Of a stretch of DNA of 64,000 nucleotides, positions 24,625-37,262 are shown piece by piece (position 1 is the first letter of the stretch; each line of letters starts with the position of its first letter). Made by a program: the position numbers and the translations under genes. Source of the DNA: Bryoerythrophyllum caledonicum (taxonomy: Eukaryota > Streptophyta > Bryopsida > Pottiales > Pottiaceae); NCBI GenBank assembly GCA_963971425.1, contig OZ020524.1, positions 2,823,773 to 2,887,772 on the forward strand, written 5' to 3'. Under the pieces are notes generated by a model, which was given only the letters and a program-made list of their open reading frames with translations, ran no database searches and was not told where the DNA came from.

Positions 24625-24870
24625 GACCGCAAGTGGGCCTGGTGCGCACATTCGGGCCGCGCGCGCAGCATTTAAGGTTGGGCGCGTACCAATCATGGCC
24701 GGGCGCGTACCCCTTAAGGCGGGCATGTACCCTTCAAGGCCTAGCGCGTACCGTAAGGAGCCGGGCGCGCAGCGTTTGCGGCCTCGCGCGTACCGTTGTG
24801 GACTGCATGCGCACCTACTTATCGATCGCGCATAGTAAAGAGTTGGACGCGCGCGCTCGCACGGAGCGTT
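24625..24870 (+). repeat. GC-rich degenerate tandem repeat
   Basis: About eight imperfect units of roughly 25-30 bp built on GGGCGCGTACC / GGCGCGCAGC followed by a TTAAGG- or TTGCGG-like word. Far richer in CpG than the AT-rich surroundings. Confidence 0.65.
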
Positions 24871-25059
24871 TGCGCCTCAAAAGGGCTGAGGTAGAACATT
24901 TTAGAAAGAATACAATACAGGGGTGGGCTAACCTTAAAATTATTTATTTCAATGTGGTGCTTTCATGAATGGGCACTCTCAACTCCAAGTACATATTTTA
25001 AGCAACGATACTATTGTACGATGCAATCACCACACCACTAATTGTAGTTTTAACTTGTA

Positions 25060-25522
25060 GTACCTTGGTGTCAAACATCTTTCAGTCATCTGAGTTCTTT
25101 GAATCTTCATTGTATTTCCTCTTCCGATTTGATCGGCAAACATTTTGGGGGACAAAGAGCCAACAAAGCACCACTGTATTGTCGTGGTACCTCATCGCAA
25201 TCTTCATCGTCTATATCATCGCCTGATGATGACATTGATGAGAAGTTCTTCGTAGGCTTTTCCAAGACTGGTGCCACGTACTCTTCTATCAATGAATTCA
25301 AGTTTCGCAATTGTAGCTCAACTCCAGTAGTTGATGCGGCGTTTACAAGTCATTTTACTCGGATATTCTTCCTCTTGTTTGATACTCCATCCATGTTTTT
25401 AGAGCGATGCCTTGGATGCCAATGACTCTCTTTGAGGTTCTGCTTGGTGAGGGTCTCCTGAAGAAAGGGAGAGGACCATTGTTCCCGCCACTACGTGTCC
25501 CTAAATGGCTGCTCATAGTAGT
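25060..25522 (-). pseudogene. hAT pseudogene 2, C-terminal segment
   Basis: Continuation of the hAT frame from 29369. Joining across element A with one ACTAC duplication removed reads ...FARVGSTTMSSHLGTR. The rest is frameshifted, with an acidic Ser-rich tail (FSSMSSSGDDIDDEDCDE) at about 25210. C-terminal ends of hAT proteins are often acidic like this. Confidence 0.55.
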
Positions 25523-28500
25523 TGTTGCAATTTGTAGAGTAAGTATTCCTCCGGATAGCACTTAGTTGGAGCTAAATGTGCCCAGAATGATCGCTCTAAA
25601 TTCGTTCCCACAGAAATCTATTGTTTCTTCTTTGAATGATAAGTAAACTATCTGCTATCCTTCTACCACACACCAGTTAGCATTCCTATTCTACGCCTTA
25701 TCTACTCATCCGGATCCTTCCGGACGTCCAATGTGGTTTCCTACTAACTTCCGGATCCTTCCAACTTCCGGAAGGTCAGATGGAGTTTTTCTTCCGGAGT
25801 TTTTAAGCGAGTGGCCGGGTACCACTGATCCTATTTTGTGTAAGTGGCCGGATTTCCCACTGCCTTGTGACTTTGAGTGGCTAGACACCCACTGCCCCGA
25901 AATTTATAGTGGCTGGACACCCACTCTCCCTATATTACTAACTGGTCGTTGGTTTGTTGTTTCCGGATTCACTCTCTCACACCATTCGGAAGGCCTTCCG
26001 GATACGGTCACTCAGAGGCTCATTCGGACTACAACGACATTCTGGTTGATGATCAATGGGTCGGTGAGGTGTGAAGGGTAGATCTGCATTTGGACTTCCT
26101 TCTAGACATACACCACATGCTTTTCCATCTATCGTAAGGGGAAATTCCGATCGCAACTAGAATCCGGGTTCACACGGATTCTCCGTGCCCTAGGAGCTAC
26201 CAGGCCTACCACCTAAAGTACCCTCCCTCCCCCTCCAGGCTCCTTCCGGTCACCGAGGATCGTCAGACTCTATCTAACCTCTCCTTCAGCTGTTCCAGGC
26301 GCTCTTCCACAGCAAGTCCCAACCGGTTAGACTAGATGCTTATCCGTGAACCACTTCTGTTTCCACAACTATTCCACTAATCATCAACCAAAATGGGCCC
26401 TATCCTTCATTCACGAAACAATACACCGCCAACATAATTTCAAGAAGAGAAAATATACTAACAGAAAACATCATTCGGGAGGAAGAAGGAAAAAAGACCC
26501 CGAGCCGGCTAAGGCTCAGGTATTAAGAAACCACTACAACTGATATGAAAACCTGATCTAAGAAGCTAAAAATCTGGAAAATCCTATCCTAAAAGTGAAA
26601 GGGATCTTGTCCCTAAAAATCCGGAATTCAAACCTAGATCCGAAAATTTCGGATCTAACTCAAAACTTAAAGCAGGGTTTTCTTTAGTCTACCGTACGAT
26701 AGCCGGGTGCAAACTTGAGCCCCATCGTTAATCGCTATCATACTTTAGCCCTAAAGATTCTAATCTACGGAGTTACTTGGTTCCGCCTCCTACTGCTACG
26801 GCGTGAAGGGGTAACCTCTGCTGGTGCGGTGCCGGCCTCGGATTGCGCCGGAATGGCTGCTGGTGGCTCCGGTAAGGTGGTCGGCGTCGGCATCCCTGGT
26901 CCGGATGGTGCATCCGGATCCTCTGTTGTGACCGTCCGGCCGGATGGTGCATCTGCGCGGTCTTCGACGTCCGGAAGGTCCCGGAAGCTACCACTGGGGC
27001 TCACCACCATGGGTGTCGCTGCCGAGCTTCCGGGTAAAGGGTACGTCATTGGTGGCCCTGGAGAGGGAGACTCTGAGGGAATTCGGAAGGGCAAGGGCGG
27101 TACTATATGACTCCCTGGCACCTGTTCCCACTTCTGCATACTCTCCGTGCTTGGGAAGGCCACCCCATTCCAACTCATAGGAGAGCTGAAATCCGGCGTT
27201 CCCACGAGGTCATTGAACTGTCCGGTGAGCGACTTCGGTGTTCCAGCTGCCGGTCTGGGAGAAGAGCCGGCCGGAGGTTGGGGTGGTGAAGCAGCTGCCG
27301 GTCCGGATGGGGATCCGGACGGATCTGCCGTGGTTCCGGACGGTCCAGCAGCGTCTGGAGCAGGTGGTGCCGGAAATGGAGGTGGAGGTTCTGGTACTGT
27401 TGAGGTGGCCGCCACGAGATCCCTCGCTAGCTCTTGCATCTTGGACCAGGTGCTCTCCATTTTCCGGCTGTGATCCACCAGGAACTGGATAACCTGCCCC
27501 CTGTTGAGCTTCTCGTTCTTCTCTAAGCTCTCCGTGTAAAGCAATGCCCGGTTGACCGTATCCACTGGGAAATCCAACGCTGTGCAAATATCGGTCAGTG
27601 TCTGTGAAGCTGCCCGCACCTTCGTTTCTGCCATCACTCGGGCATGGTGTGCTGCATCCCGTGCAGCTTCCGCCTGTCGGACCTGACCCCAGAGCCGGGT
27701 GTTAATCTTGGTGATGGTGGCATTCTCCTACTCCAATCTTGTGACGGAAGCGTGCTTCTCCTTCATCTCTCTAAGCTGGGCAAGGAAGTCAGTGGTGTCC
27801 TCCAGTCCTACTGCCTCTAGGATGGCCATGATCATGGTGTGCCTCTTCCGGATTTCTCCTTCCTGAATTCTGGTCCGCCAGACAATGTGTCTGCAGAGCT
27901 CGTGAACGTCCATCGGTATGTCGCCAGTGATGACCGGAACAAATGTGGGTCCTGGCTCGGATCCGGTCGTGAATCGGTCGTCTTCCGGCGCCGTTTCCAG
28001 TGCAGTTGGCGGTGCTGCGGTTGGTGGTGCTGCGGATGGGCTCTGAGCCGGAATTGTTGACAAAGGCCGGCATGCTTCGGGGGTTTCCGGAGTCCTCTAC
28101 AGCGAACGACTCCGCTTCCGGTTCGGTCTTCGAAGTATGAGGGGGGATGACGACTTCTCTGTGTCAGAGTCCGTCGATTCATCCGGTTCCTCATCTGTTT
28201 CCATCCCTCCGTATGACTGGATGGTGAATAGGCTATCGTACTCGGCCTGCTCATCCGGACTCAACATCTTCTGCTTGGCGTACATGTGAGCCAGGTAGGT
28301 GGAAAGGGGGGATGGGGTTTTCCGGGCTTTCGGCAGGTTCTTCACCATCCTATTGATCTGCTCGTCCATGATGGCAGCCCAGTCGACGGACAACTTTCCT
28401 CTCATCGAGCCCAGGATCAATGTCGCTAGCTTGGCCACTATCCGTTTCGGCTTCTCGAGATGGAAAATAGGGTTGAAGAATGCCATTACTAACCTGGCGT

Positions 28501-29368
28501 CCGGATCGGTGAGGTCGCTGAGGACATACCCGTCTTTAGGGTTAGCCTTCGTGCGGAACTTGTCCTTCAGGATGGCGTCGTCTCGTTCCCCCACCTTGAT
28601 CATCCCTGCCCGGAACTCGTAGGTGTCTCTCCAGAGTGCCGTGGTCCAGACCTCCGGATGCGCCCTAATCTTCTACGCGTACTGGCTTGGTGGCTCTCTT
28701 AGGAGCTCCGTCATCATCGTTTCGCTCTGGAAGGCCCATGGTGTCGCTAGAAGACTTTCACAACCCATGATCTCGAGGAAGCTCTCTAAAACCCGGCAGG
28801 TCTTGACCGGCTTCGAAATCTCCGGAGTGACCTTCTGCAGCACCAGGGTTTCGGTAGCCGGAGCCTTGCCCTTCTTGCCCGCCATCCGTGCCCACCTCTC
28901 CGTGAACTTGCACCTCGCAATGGTGTTTAGAAATCCTGCACGCACTGACCTTACCAAGTCTCTCGTGCTAACCTAATTTTGCTCTACCGTCCTTCACCAA
29001 GACCGGATTCGAAACCCTAAGAGAATGCGAGGAGCGGAAAGAGAAGGAGCTTGCTGGAAACCCTAAAAGATTTGGCGTGCAGGGCTGCCAGTCGCGTTTT
29101 GTATCTGACGCGCTTGTATGGAAAAACCGTTATGCGTCATGATGGCATTTCCGGGTCCGGCTGAAACCGTCCTCCGGTTTTGCAACTTCCGGGAAGGGTG
29201 CTATAACTACCTCCATTAGGGATTCCGGCGCAGCAATAGAATCTTATTCCATTCTATGAACTACTGATGCTCTTATGGTTGACTAACTAGCTAATTTTTT
29301 TAATTTTTCTTTATTTTCTTCCGGATTTGGTATTAAGTTCCGGAAGTAAGTGGGAACGGCTTCCCACA
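25523..29368 (-). mobile_element. Element A: 3.85-kb TE with TG...CA ends and 5-bp TSD
   Basis: GTAGT at 25518-25522 and 29369-29373 is the target duplication. Read on the minus strand the element starts TGTGGGAAGCCGTTCCCAC (a terminal hairpin) and ends TTGCAACA. GTGGGAACG occurs again about 88 bp from the 3' end. It carries one long, stop-ridden ORF (28957-26765) and about 1.2 kb of 3' noncoding DNA beginning near CGATGGGGCTC (about 26730). I found no repeated LTR at the two ends. It is homologous throughout to element B. The hAT reading frame on both sides confirms its limits. Confidence 0.75.
26765..28957 (-). pseudogene. Orphan TE protein of element A (731 codons, three internal UAG)
   Basis: One continuous frame broken only by UAG at 28673, 28097 and 27728. 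The N-terminal globular part contains CRVLESFLEIMGCESLLA, PKDGYVLSDLTDPDARLVMAF, GKLSVDWAAIMDEQINRMV and SPLSTYLAHMYAKQ. A charged Ser/Glu/Arg linker follows (about codons 250-290), then a helical coiled-coil-like segment (KVRAASQTLTDICTAL...) and a Pro/Gly/Ser-rich C-terminus. No reverse transcriptase, integrase, protease or zinc knuckle is present. It is the counterpart of the element B protein and resembles the 3' ORF of the large retrotransposon. It is reminiscent of Pfam 'putative plant transposon protein' domains, which I cannot confirm. Function unknown. Confidence 0.6.
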
Positions 29369-30925
29369 GTAGTTGACCCAACCCTTGCGAAGCAAAGTTG
29401 TGGAGTTAGTATAGCGCGCTCCACACCACCATTTGGGCCAAGTGCGCTACGGTGGACGAGTGGCGGGACTATGGTTGAAGAGCTCTTTTTCTTCACACTT
29501 AATAGAGTTCTTCCAACCGAAGCTATACTTTGAGGATGTGGCCCCCGAAACAAATTTTGGATTGGCATGTCTTCTTCTAAGTCCGGTTCTATTGCTTGAG
29601 GTTCAATTTGAGTGCTCCTCACAACTTCAATGGATTCCGTGGTGGCCATTGGCTCATGGAATTCATTATTGTTTCCACCATTGCTCACTTTGTTTCCATC
29701 GTAAGGAGATGCATTGTGCGCTACAATGCCAATGCAATGATTGTCAAGTTCAGGGCCATAGCCAGTAGAGGGGCCTGAGGCGCTAGAGCCCTTAGAGTTG
29801 GTAGAGTGATTTTCCAAAATGTTGTCATCTCAATCAAGATTGCCCCTCAATACCGACCCATCTTCCTATGCCCTAGCTTCTTGGGCACGATTTTCACCCG
29901 ATATTTGTACTATATTATGAATTGCTTTTGCGCTGACCTCGTCAAACACAAAAGGATCCAGTGGATTGTCATGGACGTTACAAAAATGGTCATGTAGTGC
30001 ATCTCCATCGTCTTCGTTGTTTGCAAAGTTGTACCTAGGCGGGCTATGATCAGACACGGGGTTGTTGTCACCGGCAAGGTCTTCTCAATCGCCACCCATC
30101 CAGCTATAACCCTTCTCATCAGATTCCAAGCCCTCGACCTCCTTGTTTAAAGGAAGTCCCCCATCTCGATTGGACTCCTCTGATTGCACATTCTTGTCAT
30201 ACCATCGAACTAGGTCCGGTCGAGCACATTTTCAGAGCAACTGACTATTCGTGTAGATGTAAACCAAATCTTCCGCTTTCTTCACTCCCAAGCAATTTCG
30301 GCTCTTACTATGCACGAACAAACACATGCTCCAATTACGCTCACATGACAAGGCTTAGTAGGTTTGTGCTAGTATACGCTTTGCAATTTGAGGCAATGAT
30401 TCCCGCCCACGCGATTCCACCATTGGTGGAGCAACAAATTGATGTTTTTAATCTCCCCAGCTTCCAATGGTGAATATCGGCCTTATAATTCTTCATAATC
30501 TGTGATTTCAATCATTACTTCCTCTAAGGACACTCCAAGTGGAACAGAGAGCTTCATAACAACCCTGTTTAGCGTGATTTTGGCCTCACGATAGTTTTGA
30601 ATTTGCAAATTATTGGCTGGATAAGGATTCAATAAAGCCCCTGCATAATGAAGATTTGTCGCCATCTTTGCCCATCGAGCAAGGAATGATCCTTGAAGGC
30701 GAGTTGCAATTTCCGGCGGCATGTTGAACGGCTCATTGCGTAGCTTGAACACGTACTCTTTTAGCTTGTTCATGGTTACCCAAGCCATTCCCATTACCAG
30801 GGTTTGTCCATCAAAAGTCCGCAATGCCTTTAGTACTAGTGCGACTACAAAATCAAAGTTAGTGCACAGTTGCCAGAAAGTCTCGTCTAGAATAGTAGCC
30901 TTCACCTGCAATGCTTTTGCATCGG
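29369..30925 (-). pseudogene. hAT pseudogene 2, middle segment
   Basis: Near the right edge the frame reads ATILDETFWQLCTNF, LRTFDGQTLVMGMAWVTMN, LHYAGALLNPYPANN and VSLEEVMIEITDYEEL, matching the hAT catalytic/C-terminal region. Downstream come a linker (NFANNEDDGDALHDHFCN) and a Ser/Asn-rich tail ending FARVGSTT at element A. Several stops and frameshifts interrupt it (for example UAG at 29866 and UGA near 30090). It is not functional. Confidence 0.75.
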
Positions 30926-33900
30926 TGTTGCAGTTCGTAGAGATAGTATTCCTCCAGAATGCACCCAATCGTCACTGAATGCTTCCAAAGTAACCGCTCC
31001 TGTTTCGTTCCCACAGAGATCTAATGTTCTTTTCTAAATACTCCCAATTACAAAACTACCACAACAATCGTTCAAAAGTTAGCTATGCTCTTTACTTGAG
31101 TATTACGGATCCGGATCCTTCCGGAGTCCGGATTTTGTACAACGGCTTTCGGAAAGAGTTTCCAGAAGTCCGGAGGGTAGTTTGATTTGTCTCTGTTCCT
31201 CCTCAGAGTCTCCTGGAGTTTTTAAGCAAGTGGCTGAAGTCCACTGATCATGTTTTGTGTAAGTGGCTGGATTTCCCACTATCCGGAACTTATAGTGACC
31301 GAACACCACTCTCCCTACTCTGCTAACCGGTAATTGGATTGCTGCTTCTAGACTTAATCTCTCACGACATCCGGATGGCCTTCTGGATGCGGTCACTCAA
31401 AGTCGAATCCGGACTACAACGACATTCCGGTAAGTACAATTGTAATTCTCCGGAGCGGTTGTCACCCCGCACCAGGGGTATTCCATCTAGACCTATGCGT
31501 CAGGCTTTTTCCTATTTTGGGGGAGAACTCCGGCCTTGATCGGAATCCAGGTTAACAGAGATAATTCTGTTCCCCAGAGATTACCAAGAACACCTCTGCA
31601 GTTCATCTCTTTCCCTCCTGGCTACTTCTAGACCTTGGAGTCTACCAGACACACCTTTACAATAGCCCTCCAGCTCTCCCAAGCGATCTCCCGACACGGA
31701 TCCTGACGGTTTTCCCTCTAGCGCCTAAGGTTACCACTCCACTTCCGGAAAAATCCTCACACAATCATACATACAAGAATGGATTTGTTTCCTACAATGT
31801 CTAAACTCCACACCAAGGTTACAAGGAAGCAAATCTGGCAAGAAGGTACGAAATGTATTCAGAGTGAGAAAAACAAGATGAAAGGTTTTTTCCCAAAACC
31901 TCACTACTAAGTACTAACTAAGTCCCTTCTAACCTTAGCTTTCCTCTTAGCTACTCCTACGGGAAATCCGCTAGATCTTATCTAAAAGATCCGAGAAATC
32001 CGGAAAAGTTCCAGATCGGATCTCAGATCCTCAAACCTCGGAAAAATTTCTAGCTCTGGAATCCCCATTCTAACTACAAAAACGGGCAGTCAATTCCGTC
32101 AACAGCCGGGTGCTCTTGGAGCCCCATCGTTAATCGCTGCTGATCCGGATCGTAGACCCAAAAAGAAGACTACACCTAAACTAACCTAAGTCGGTGCACT
32201 CGGCCCCCGATTTCTCCGACTCCCGCGAGAGGGAGAGATCTCCACCGGAGCTCGCCGCTTGCCCTTCGCTTTCTTTGACGTTGCCGGCGAAAGGTTGGTC
32301 TTCCGGGTCAATGGTCCGGTCGCTAGAGAAACCCTAGCCACCGGAGTCTTGGAGTCTGGCAGTCGGGGGGCTATTCCGGTGAACCTTCCGGAATAGGAGG
32401 TGCTGGTCGTTCCGTCTCGGAAGCTGACCTGATCTCCTGGACCAAGTCCCTGTAGCTTCCGGAAGGACTCCTCCGTCCGGGCGCCATCCCTGGGACACGG
32501 ACTTCGGTGGTGCCGGGAGGTCGTCTTCTGCCGGAGGATCTGGCAGGTGCATGTTGGGTGGCAACAGCAGATCCGGCAGCTTCTTGAGTATGTCATTCGT
32601 ACTAGGGTTGGGAGGTACGATATCCTCCGCTGGTGTCCGAGGTGACGGAGTATCCAGGGACTCCGGATTTGTTGAGGTATCCGGAGCTGGAGATGTCTTG
32701 GGCTGTGGTGGTTCCGGAGGGGCCGTGGTCCGTTCCGGGGTCGTGGCACCTTCCGATACTGGTGCTGCTGGGTCTTCCAGAAGCACCTGGGTGTTGTTGT
32801 CGACCAGCAACTTCATCTACTCCCAGGTATGGCCCATCTTCTCCGCTTGGTCTAGGAGAAACCGGATGATGTTGGCCCATGTTACTTTCTTTTCCTTTTC
32901 CACCAGTTCGGTGAAGAGTTGGCTCTGGTTGACCACATCAACCGGAACCTCTAGGGCCTTCCGAACCTTCGTGAGGGCAGCTGCAGATGCATTGGCCTTT
33001 GCCTCTGCCTGTTTCCGGGCCACCACAGCTAGAGTTGTCTCTTGAAGGTATTGCTTTACCTTCTTCTCCATCTCCGTGTTGGCCTTGTACGAGGTAGAGA
33101 TTTGAGGTGCAACGCCTTCATGTCGGTCTCCTTGCTCCGGAGTTCCTCCACCCTATTGATGGCGTCCTCGAGCCGGTCGACTTCCAGACTCCGGAAGATC
33201 TGTTCTATGCTGGTGGTGATGATGTAGTTGGTCTCCTTAAGGAGGCCAACTCTCCAGCGGACCTCGTGCAGGAGATCGTCCATCTGCTTCAGTTGACCCT
33301 TGGAGTCTCGCCGATCAATCTTCCTCTTCTTTCGGCTGATTTTCGTTGATGGTCCGGACTCGTCTTCTCCAGACAATGCAGAGGAGCTGCGTATGTCGGG
33401 ACTCTCCGGCACTGGCTCCTTCCCCCAAGATCTCTTCTGAGTCCTCTTGCCTTCCGGAGTACCTACGGTTGTTGCTTTCGGCACGGGCTCCTTTCCTCCG
33501 GATTCTTCCTCTGACTCTTCACCTCTGTACTTCTAGAGGTTGAGTACTTCGTCGTAACTTCCCACCTCCGCCGGAGTGAGCTGGTGGTGGTGATAGTAGA
33601 GGTGCACCACATATGAGGCCAGGGGTGTTGCCGATTTCTTCACCTTCTGGAGGTTGGCCACGAGACGGTTGATCATCTCGCTCATGAGCGTCCCCCAGTC
33701 CACGACAATCTTCCCCCGGAGTGCTACGAGAAAAGTACATGCCCACTTTGCCACCACCCGCCTCGACTTTACCGCATGGAAAATAGGGTTTAAAAATCCT
33801 AGCACCAGTTGGGCATCCTGGTGCAAAAGGTCTTGCATGTTATAACCTTCCTTCGGGTCGGCTTGTCCCCCGAACTCCTCCGCTAGGAACTCGTCCCGCC

Positions 33901-34770
33901 GTTCCACCACCTTGGTGCGGCCGGCTCGGAAGTCGTGTGCCTCAGTCCATTCCGGAACTCCCTAAAGCTCCGGATGGGCCTCCATCAACCCCTTTTACTT
34001 CTCGTCCGGAGTGCCTACAAGCTCCCGGACGTAGACCTCCTCCCGGACGCCCCAGACGGCTTCAAGCAAATCTTCGCACCCCATTGTCTTCAGGCTCTCC
34101 TTCAGCAGGTTGTACTCGTCTGGGTCTAATGGGATGTCCGGAATAATGCGTGTCAAGGGAGGGAGGGCAACGCCGGCTCTTCGTCTCTCCGTCCGCGCCA
34201 TCTCTATCCGTTCTCTTCTTCTTTGCCATAGGGACATTCTTCATGAGTCCTGCCTACTTCCTCAAAGTCTCTCAATGTTGTCCCTGCACGCATCAACCTC
34301 ACCAAAACCCTCCCTAATGGACGCACGTCCGTTCTAACCATCTAAGCTTCAAACCCTAACGGCCAGCGGTTACAAAACCGCAAGAGTGAGAGAGAGAGAA
34401 AGAGAGAGAGAAAGCGCATAGGAGCGGAACCTCAACACGCGAAGAAGAAACGAAAATAAAGAGTTTCCACTCGCGCCCCGACCTTTTGTAGTTTGGCCGT
34501 TAGTATGGCTCATGATGACAGTTGATGGTGATAGCTCCGGATGACGGTTCCGGATAACAGACTATCCCGGAATTCCGTTAACTACTCCTGCTCTGCGTTT
34601 GGCAGCTTTAGGCTCATTTAGGGTTTGCAGCCGGGTCCCTCCGTCTTTATTCTTACAAGCTGACTATAGGTTGTATTCTAGTACAAACTATTGTAACTAT
34701 TTACTAATTTTTTTTGTTTTGCTGGATTTTTAGGTTAACTTCCGGCACCATGTGGGAACGGAGTCCCACA
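30926..34770 (-). mobile_element. Element B: second copy of the 3.85-kb TE family
   Basis: Flanks ATCGG (30921-30925) and ATGGG (34771-34775) form a 5-bp duplication with one mismatch. Removing the element and one flank restores the hAT frame (NGHRAHAKALQVKATILD). On the minus strand it starts TGTGGGACTCCGTTCCCAC and ends CTGCAACA, as element A does. Internal landmarks are shared with A, including CGATGGGGCTC near 32125 and the GTGGC-rich 3' region. No LTR pair seen. Confidence 0.75.
32186..34237 (-). pseudogene. Orphan TE protein of element B
   Basis: Parallel to the element A protein: LKESLKTMGCEDLLEAVWG, PKEGYNMQDLLHQDAQLVLGF, GKIVVDWGTLMSEMINRLV, TPLASYVVHLYYHH, then a charged linker (RKKRKIDRRDSKGQLKQ), a helical stretch (ALTKVRKALEVPVDVVNQ) and a Pro-rich end. 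Broken by UAA at 33995, UAG at 33962, 33533 and 32817, and by frameshifts near 33090 and 32350-32750. At 33533 the stop aligns with a CAG glutamine codon in element A (28217-28219). Confidence 0.6.
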
Positions 34771-35248
34771 ATGGGCACGGTGCCCGTTCTACCTATTGAA
34801 AAGAGAGGATACATAGGTTATCCATGCCGGGTCTATCACAACCATCTCTAGGGCATTCTTCACTTCCAAGAGTTGATGGATCATTTCGTAATTGCATGCA
34901 AACCTTGTTGTTGCCGGCCACAAGAGAGACAATTTTGGCAAATATTGGCAAAAAAGAGCCATGGGCACATGGTGGTTTTGGATATACAATGCAACCTCTT
35001 TTGCCTTTGAACAAGGTCTAGAAGTATGTCTTATTTCCCCCGGTCCTCAAGGAAGAGGTCCAAAATATGTGCACAACATCCTTGTGTATATATGTGCGGG
35101 TACTCTTCAGTGACCTTCTTCATTGCCCCCAATATGTTTGTTGCATTATTGGTGCACACTTGGACCACATTCGATGGTCCAATCTTTTCGACGAAACTTT
35201 TCAATTGGTCCCCTACATATGCCTTAGATTTTTTCATACCTGTGGTGT
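34771..35248 (-). pseudogene. hAT pseudogene 2, N-terminal (DUF659-like) segment
   Basis: Contains LYNTTGMKKSKAYVGDQL, VVQVCTNNATNILGAM and TQGCCAHILDLFLED. After a frameshift and stop near 35031 come LPKLSLLWPATTRFACNYEM and VVIDPAWITYVSSLFNR. These are the DUF659 and central motifs of hAT transposases. A UAG at 34789 and element B interrupt it. Everything N-terminal to LYNTTG is missing: the sequence stops at the LTR at 35249 and does not resume after 54778. Confidence 0.75.
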
Positions 35249-37238
35249 TGTAGAGCCAAAATGACAAAATTAGTTTTTTTCCGAAAATTAAGTGTAAAAA
35301 GGGTTGTAGATATATGGAGAATTAAAAAATTAATGATTAAGTTTACACTAAGTAGATAATTAGGTGGAAAGTACCTATTCATATCCAAGAATAAGGAAAT
35401 AATGGGAAAAGGGTTGGACTCGCACCCTTTGGATAGGTTGTACCTTTTCATGAATAGATATGAAGAGATGTGAAGATTTAGTGGAATTAATCTTAATGGT
35501 TAATGATAGGAAAAACCTCTTGCCAAGAGGTGTGCCTCTTGGATGTTGAGTAGAATGACTAGCTTGAATTTTTAGCATTCTTGGCCATTACCATAGAAAT
35601 TCCTTGGAGGAAGATTGGAGTGAGCCCTAGCTTTAGGTGAAAGAGCTAGTTGATGACTCTTAATGTTGTAAGAGTATTTAATTTTATATATGAATATATA
35701 ATGGTTATTGAATTTGCATATGTAGAGTCTTGTAACTTGAGTCATATGTATAATTGCAATAATATGTGAACTTCATTACATAAATTTGACATTGTGTGTT
35801 GTAAATGCAATTGCATGCATTAGGTATTAATTGTGGATAAAATTCCTATGCATGAATGCATTGTATATTTATTCTTCATGGAATAAGTTAGGGAAATACC
35901 CTAACTACTAAGGTCGTGGGCGTGACCTTGTGTATGTGTGTGTTGGAGCATTAATCATGAGTGTGAAGATTAATGGAGATAATGTGAAATTAAGTGACTT
36001 AGTACATGAGATGTGTGATGCATAAGTACTTAATAAGATCTCGAGTGTGAGTGAGCATAACTTGAGTATCATAAGAATAAGAATGGAGTTCTTATTCATG
36101 TTAATGCAATTTGATGCAATAAACATCAAGAGTGGCATACCTTGATGCATGGCAAGAGTGTCATATTATGCATACAAAAAATTGGCATTAAGTCTAGTCT
36201 TAATAGAAGGGATTCTCTAAGATAGACTAAGTTGTTAGTATTTAAGAATCTAACATAAGAGAGAAAAATAAGGAATAAATCCCAAAGAAAGACTTAAGAA
36301 CAGAACATAGAAACTTAAGAATCTTAAGTCCAAGTTTGGATACATAAGCTTATGAAGATTGAGATCTTAAGTACCAGTAGACCCTTAAGTTTAAGGGCTG
36401 GGACTTAAGATCCGTATGAGTGAGAATATGGGACATCATTTGCCTTCAGTGAGATGCATTCCCGATTCTGGAAGTCTTAAGACAGAAACTTAAGAACACT
36501 GTAGGGCTGAATTGGTCTAGACAGTACAGGTTCTTAAGAATCAGTCCCGATTGAGTAAGTGAGTGCTTAAGAACTCAAGGACAGAAACTGTGTTCTTAAG
36601 AACATGGAGTCAACTAAGAGCGAAGTCTTAAGTAAAATTCAGACATCTTAAAGACTAAGTGGTACGAGTAAGTGTGGAACACCGTGGTCTTTAAGGGATA
36701 ATTGTGGAAAGGTGAACTTAAGTGGAGACTTAAGAGCTGAAATTCCTTAAGACTTAAGTTAACTTGTGTATGTGATTTTTGAGACTAATCCTTGTCTTAA
36801 GAACGTGATTACGTGGATTTAGTGGACGGACGTGAAAAGTGGAGCAATTTTGCATGAGGTAAGAATTTGAATTCTTAAAGATTGTAATTAAAAGAACCAA
36901 TGCAATGAGACTTAATGGAAACTTCCATTAGCCCAGTGTGGCAAGTGTTTAAGGATTAGTGGCATAAGCACAATCTTAGAAGGACTAATGTTCCGTCTTA
37001 AGGCACGAGAGATCCTTTGGGATTAGACTTTGTGGGTGGATCCCTTAAGAGTGATGCTAACCGCCCTAATTCCCTAAAAATAGATAGATAACCTTAAGAA
37101 TTAACTAAAAAGATAGCTTTAACGACACAATTAATCTCCAAATACTTAAAACTAGGCGTATGATCATCCCCGTAACGAATCCTATGAGGTGTGGGTACAC
37201 TTGGGTGTTTTATTAGAGTGGTGAAAAACCACTCTACA
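35249..37238 (+). repeat. 5' LTR of the large retrotransposon
   Basis: 1990 bp, TGTAGAG...CTCTACA. It matches 52793-54778. Differences are confined to the first ~690 bp. Dense in CTTAAG from about 36290. Confidence 0.95.
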
Positions 37239-37243
37239 TTTTT

Positions 37244-37262
37244 TTGGCGACCATGCTGGGGA
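37244..37262 (+). promoter_or_regulatory. Putative primer-binding site
   Basis: TTGGCGACCATGCTGGGGA lies 5 nt after the LTR. The TGG start is complementary to a tRNA CCA end. The opening TTGGCGACCATGC is shared with the site in the minus-strand gypsy element at 62580-62597. Confidence 0.65.

Noticed and set aside
26765-28957. Reassigned UAG codon or programmed UAG readthrough throughout the TEs
   Set aside because: The host genes use standard stops (UAG ends the BIM and HCF106 genes), and a sister copy has CAG at one stop position. Mutation is simpler.
25523-29368. Standard LTR retrotransposon call for element A
   Set aside because: TG...CA ends and a 5-bp TSD suggested LTRs, but I could not match the two ends as direct repeats, and no pol is present.
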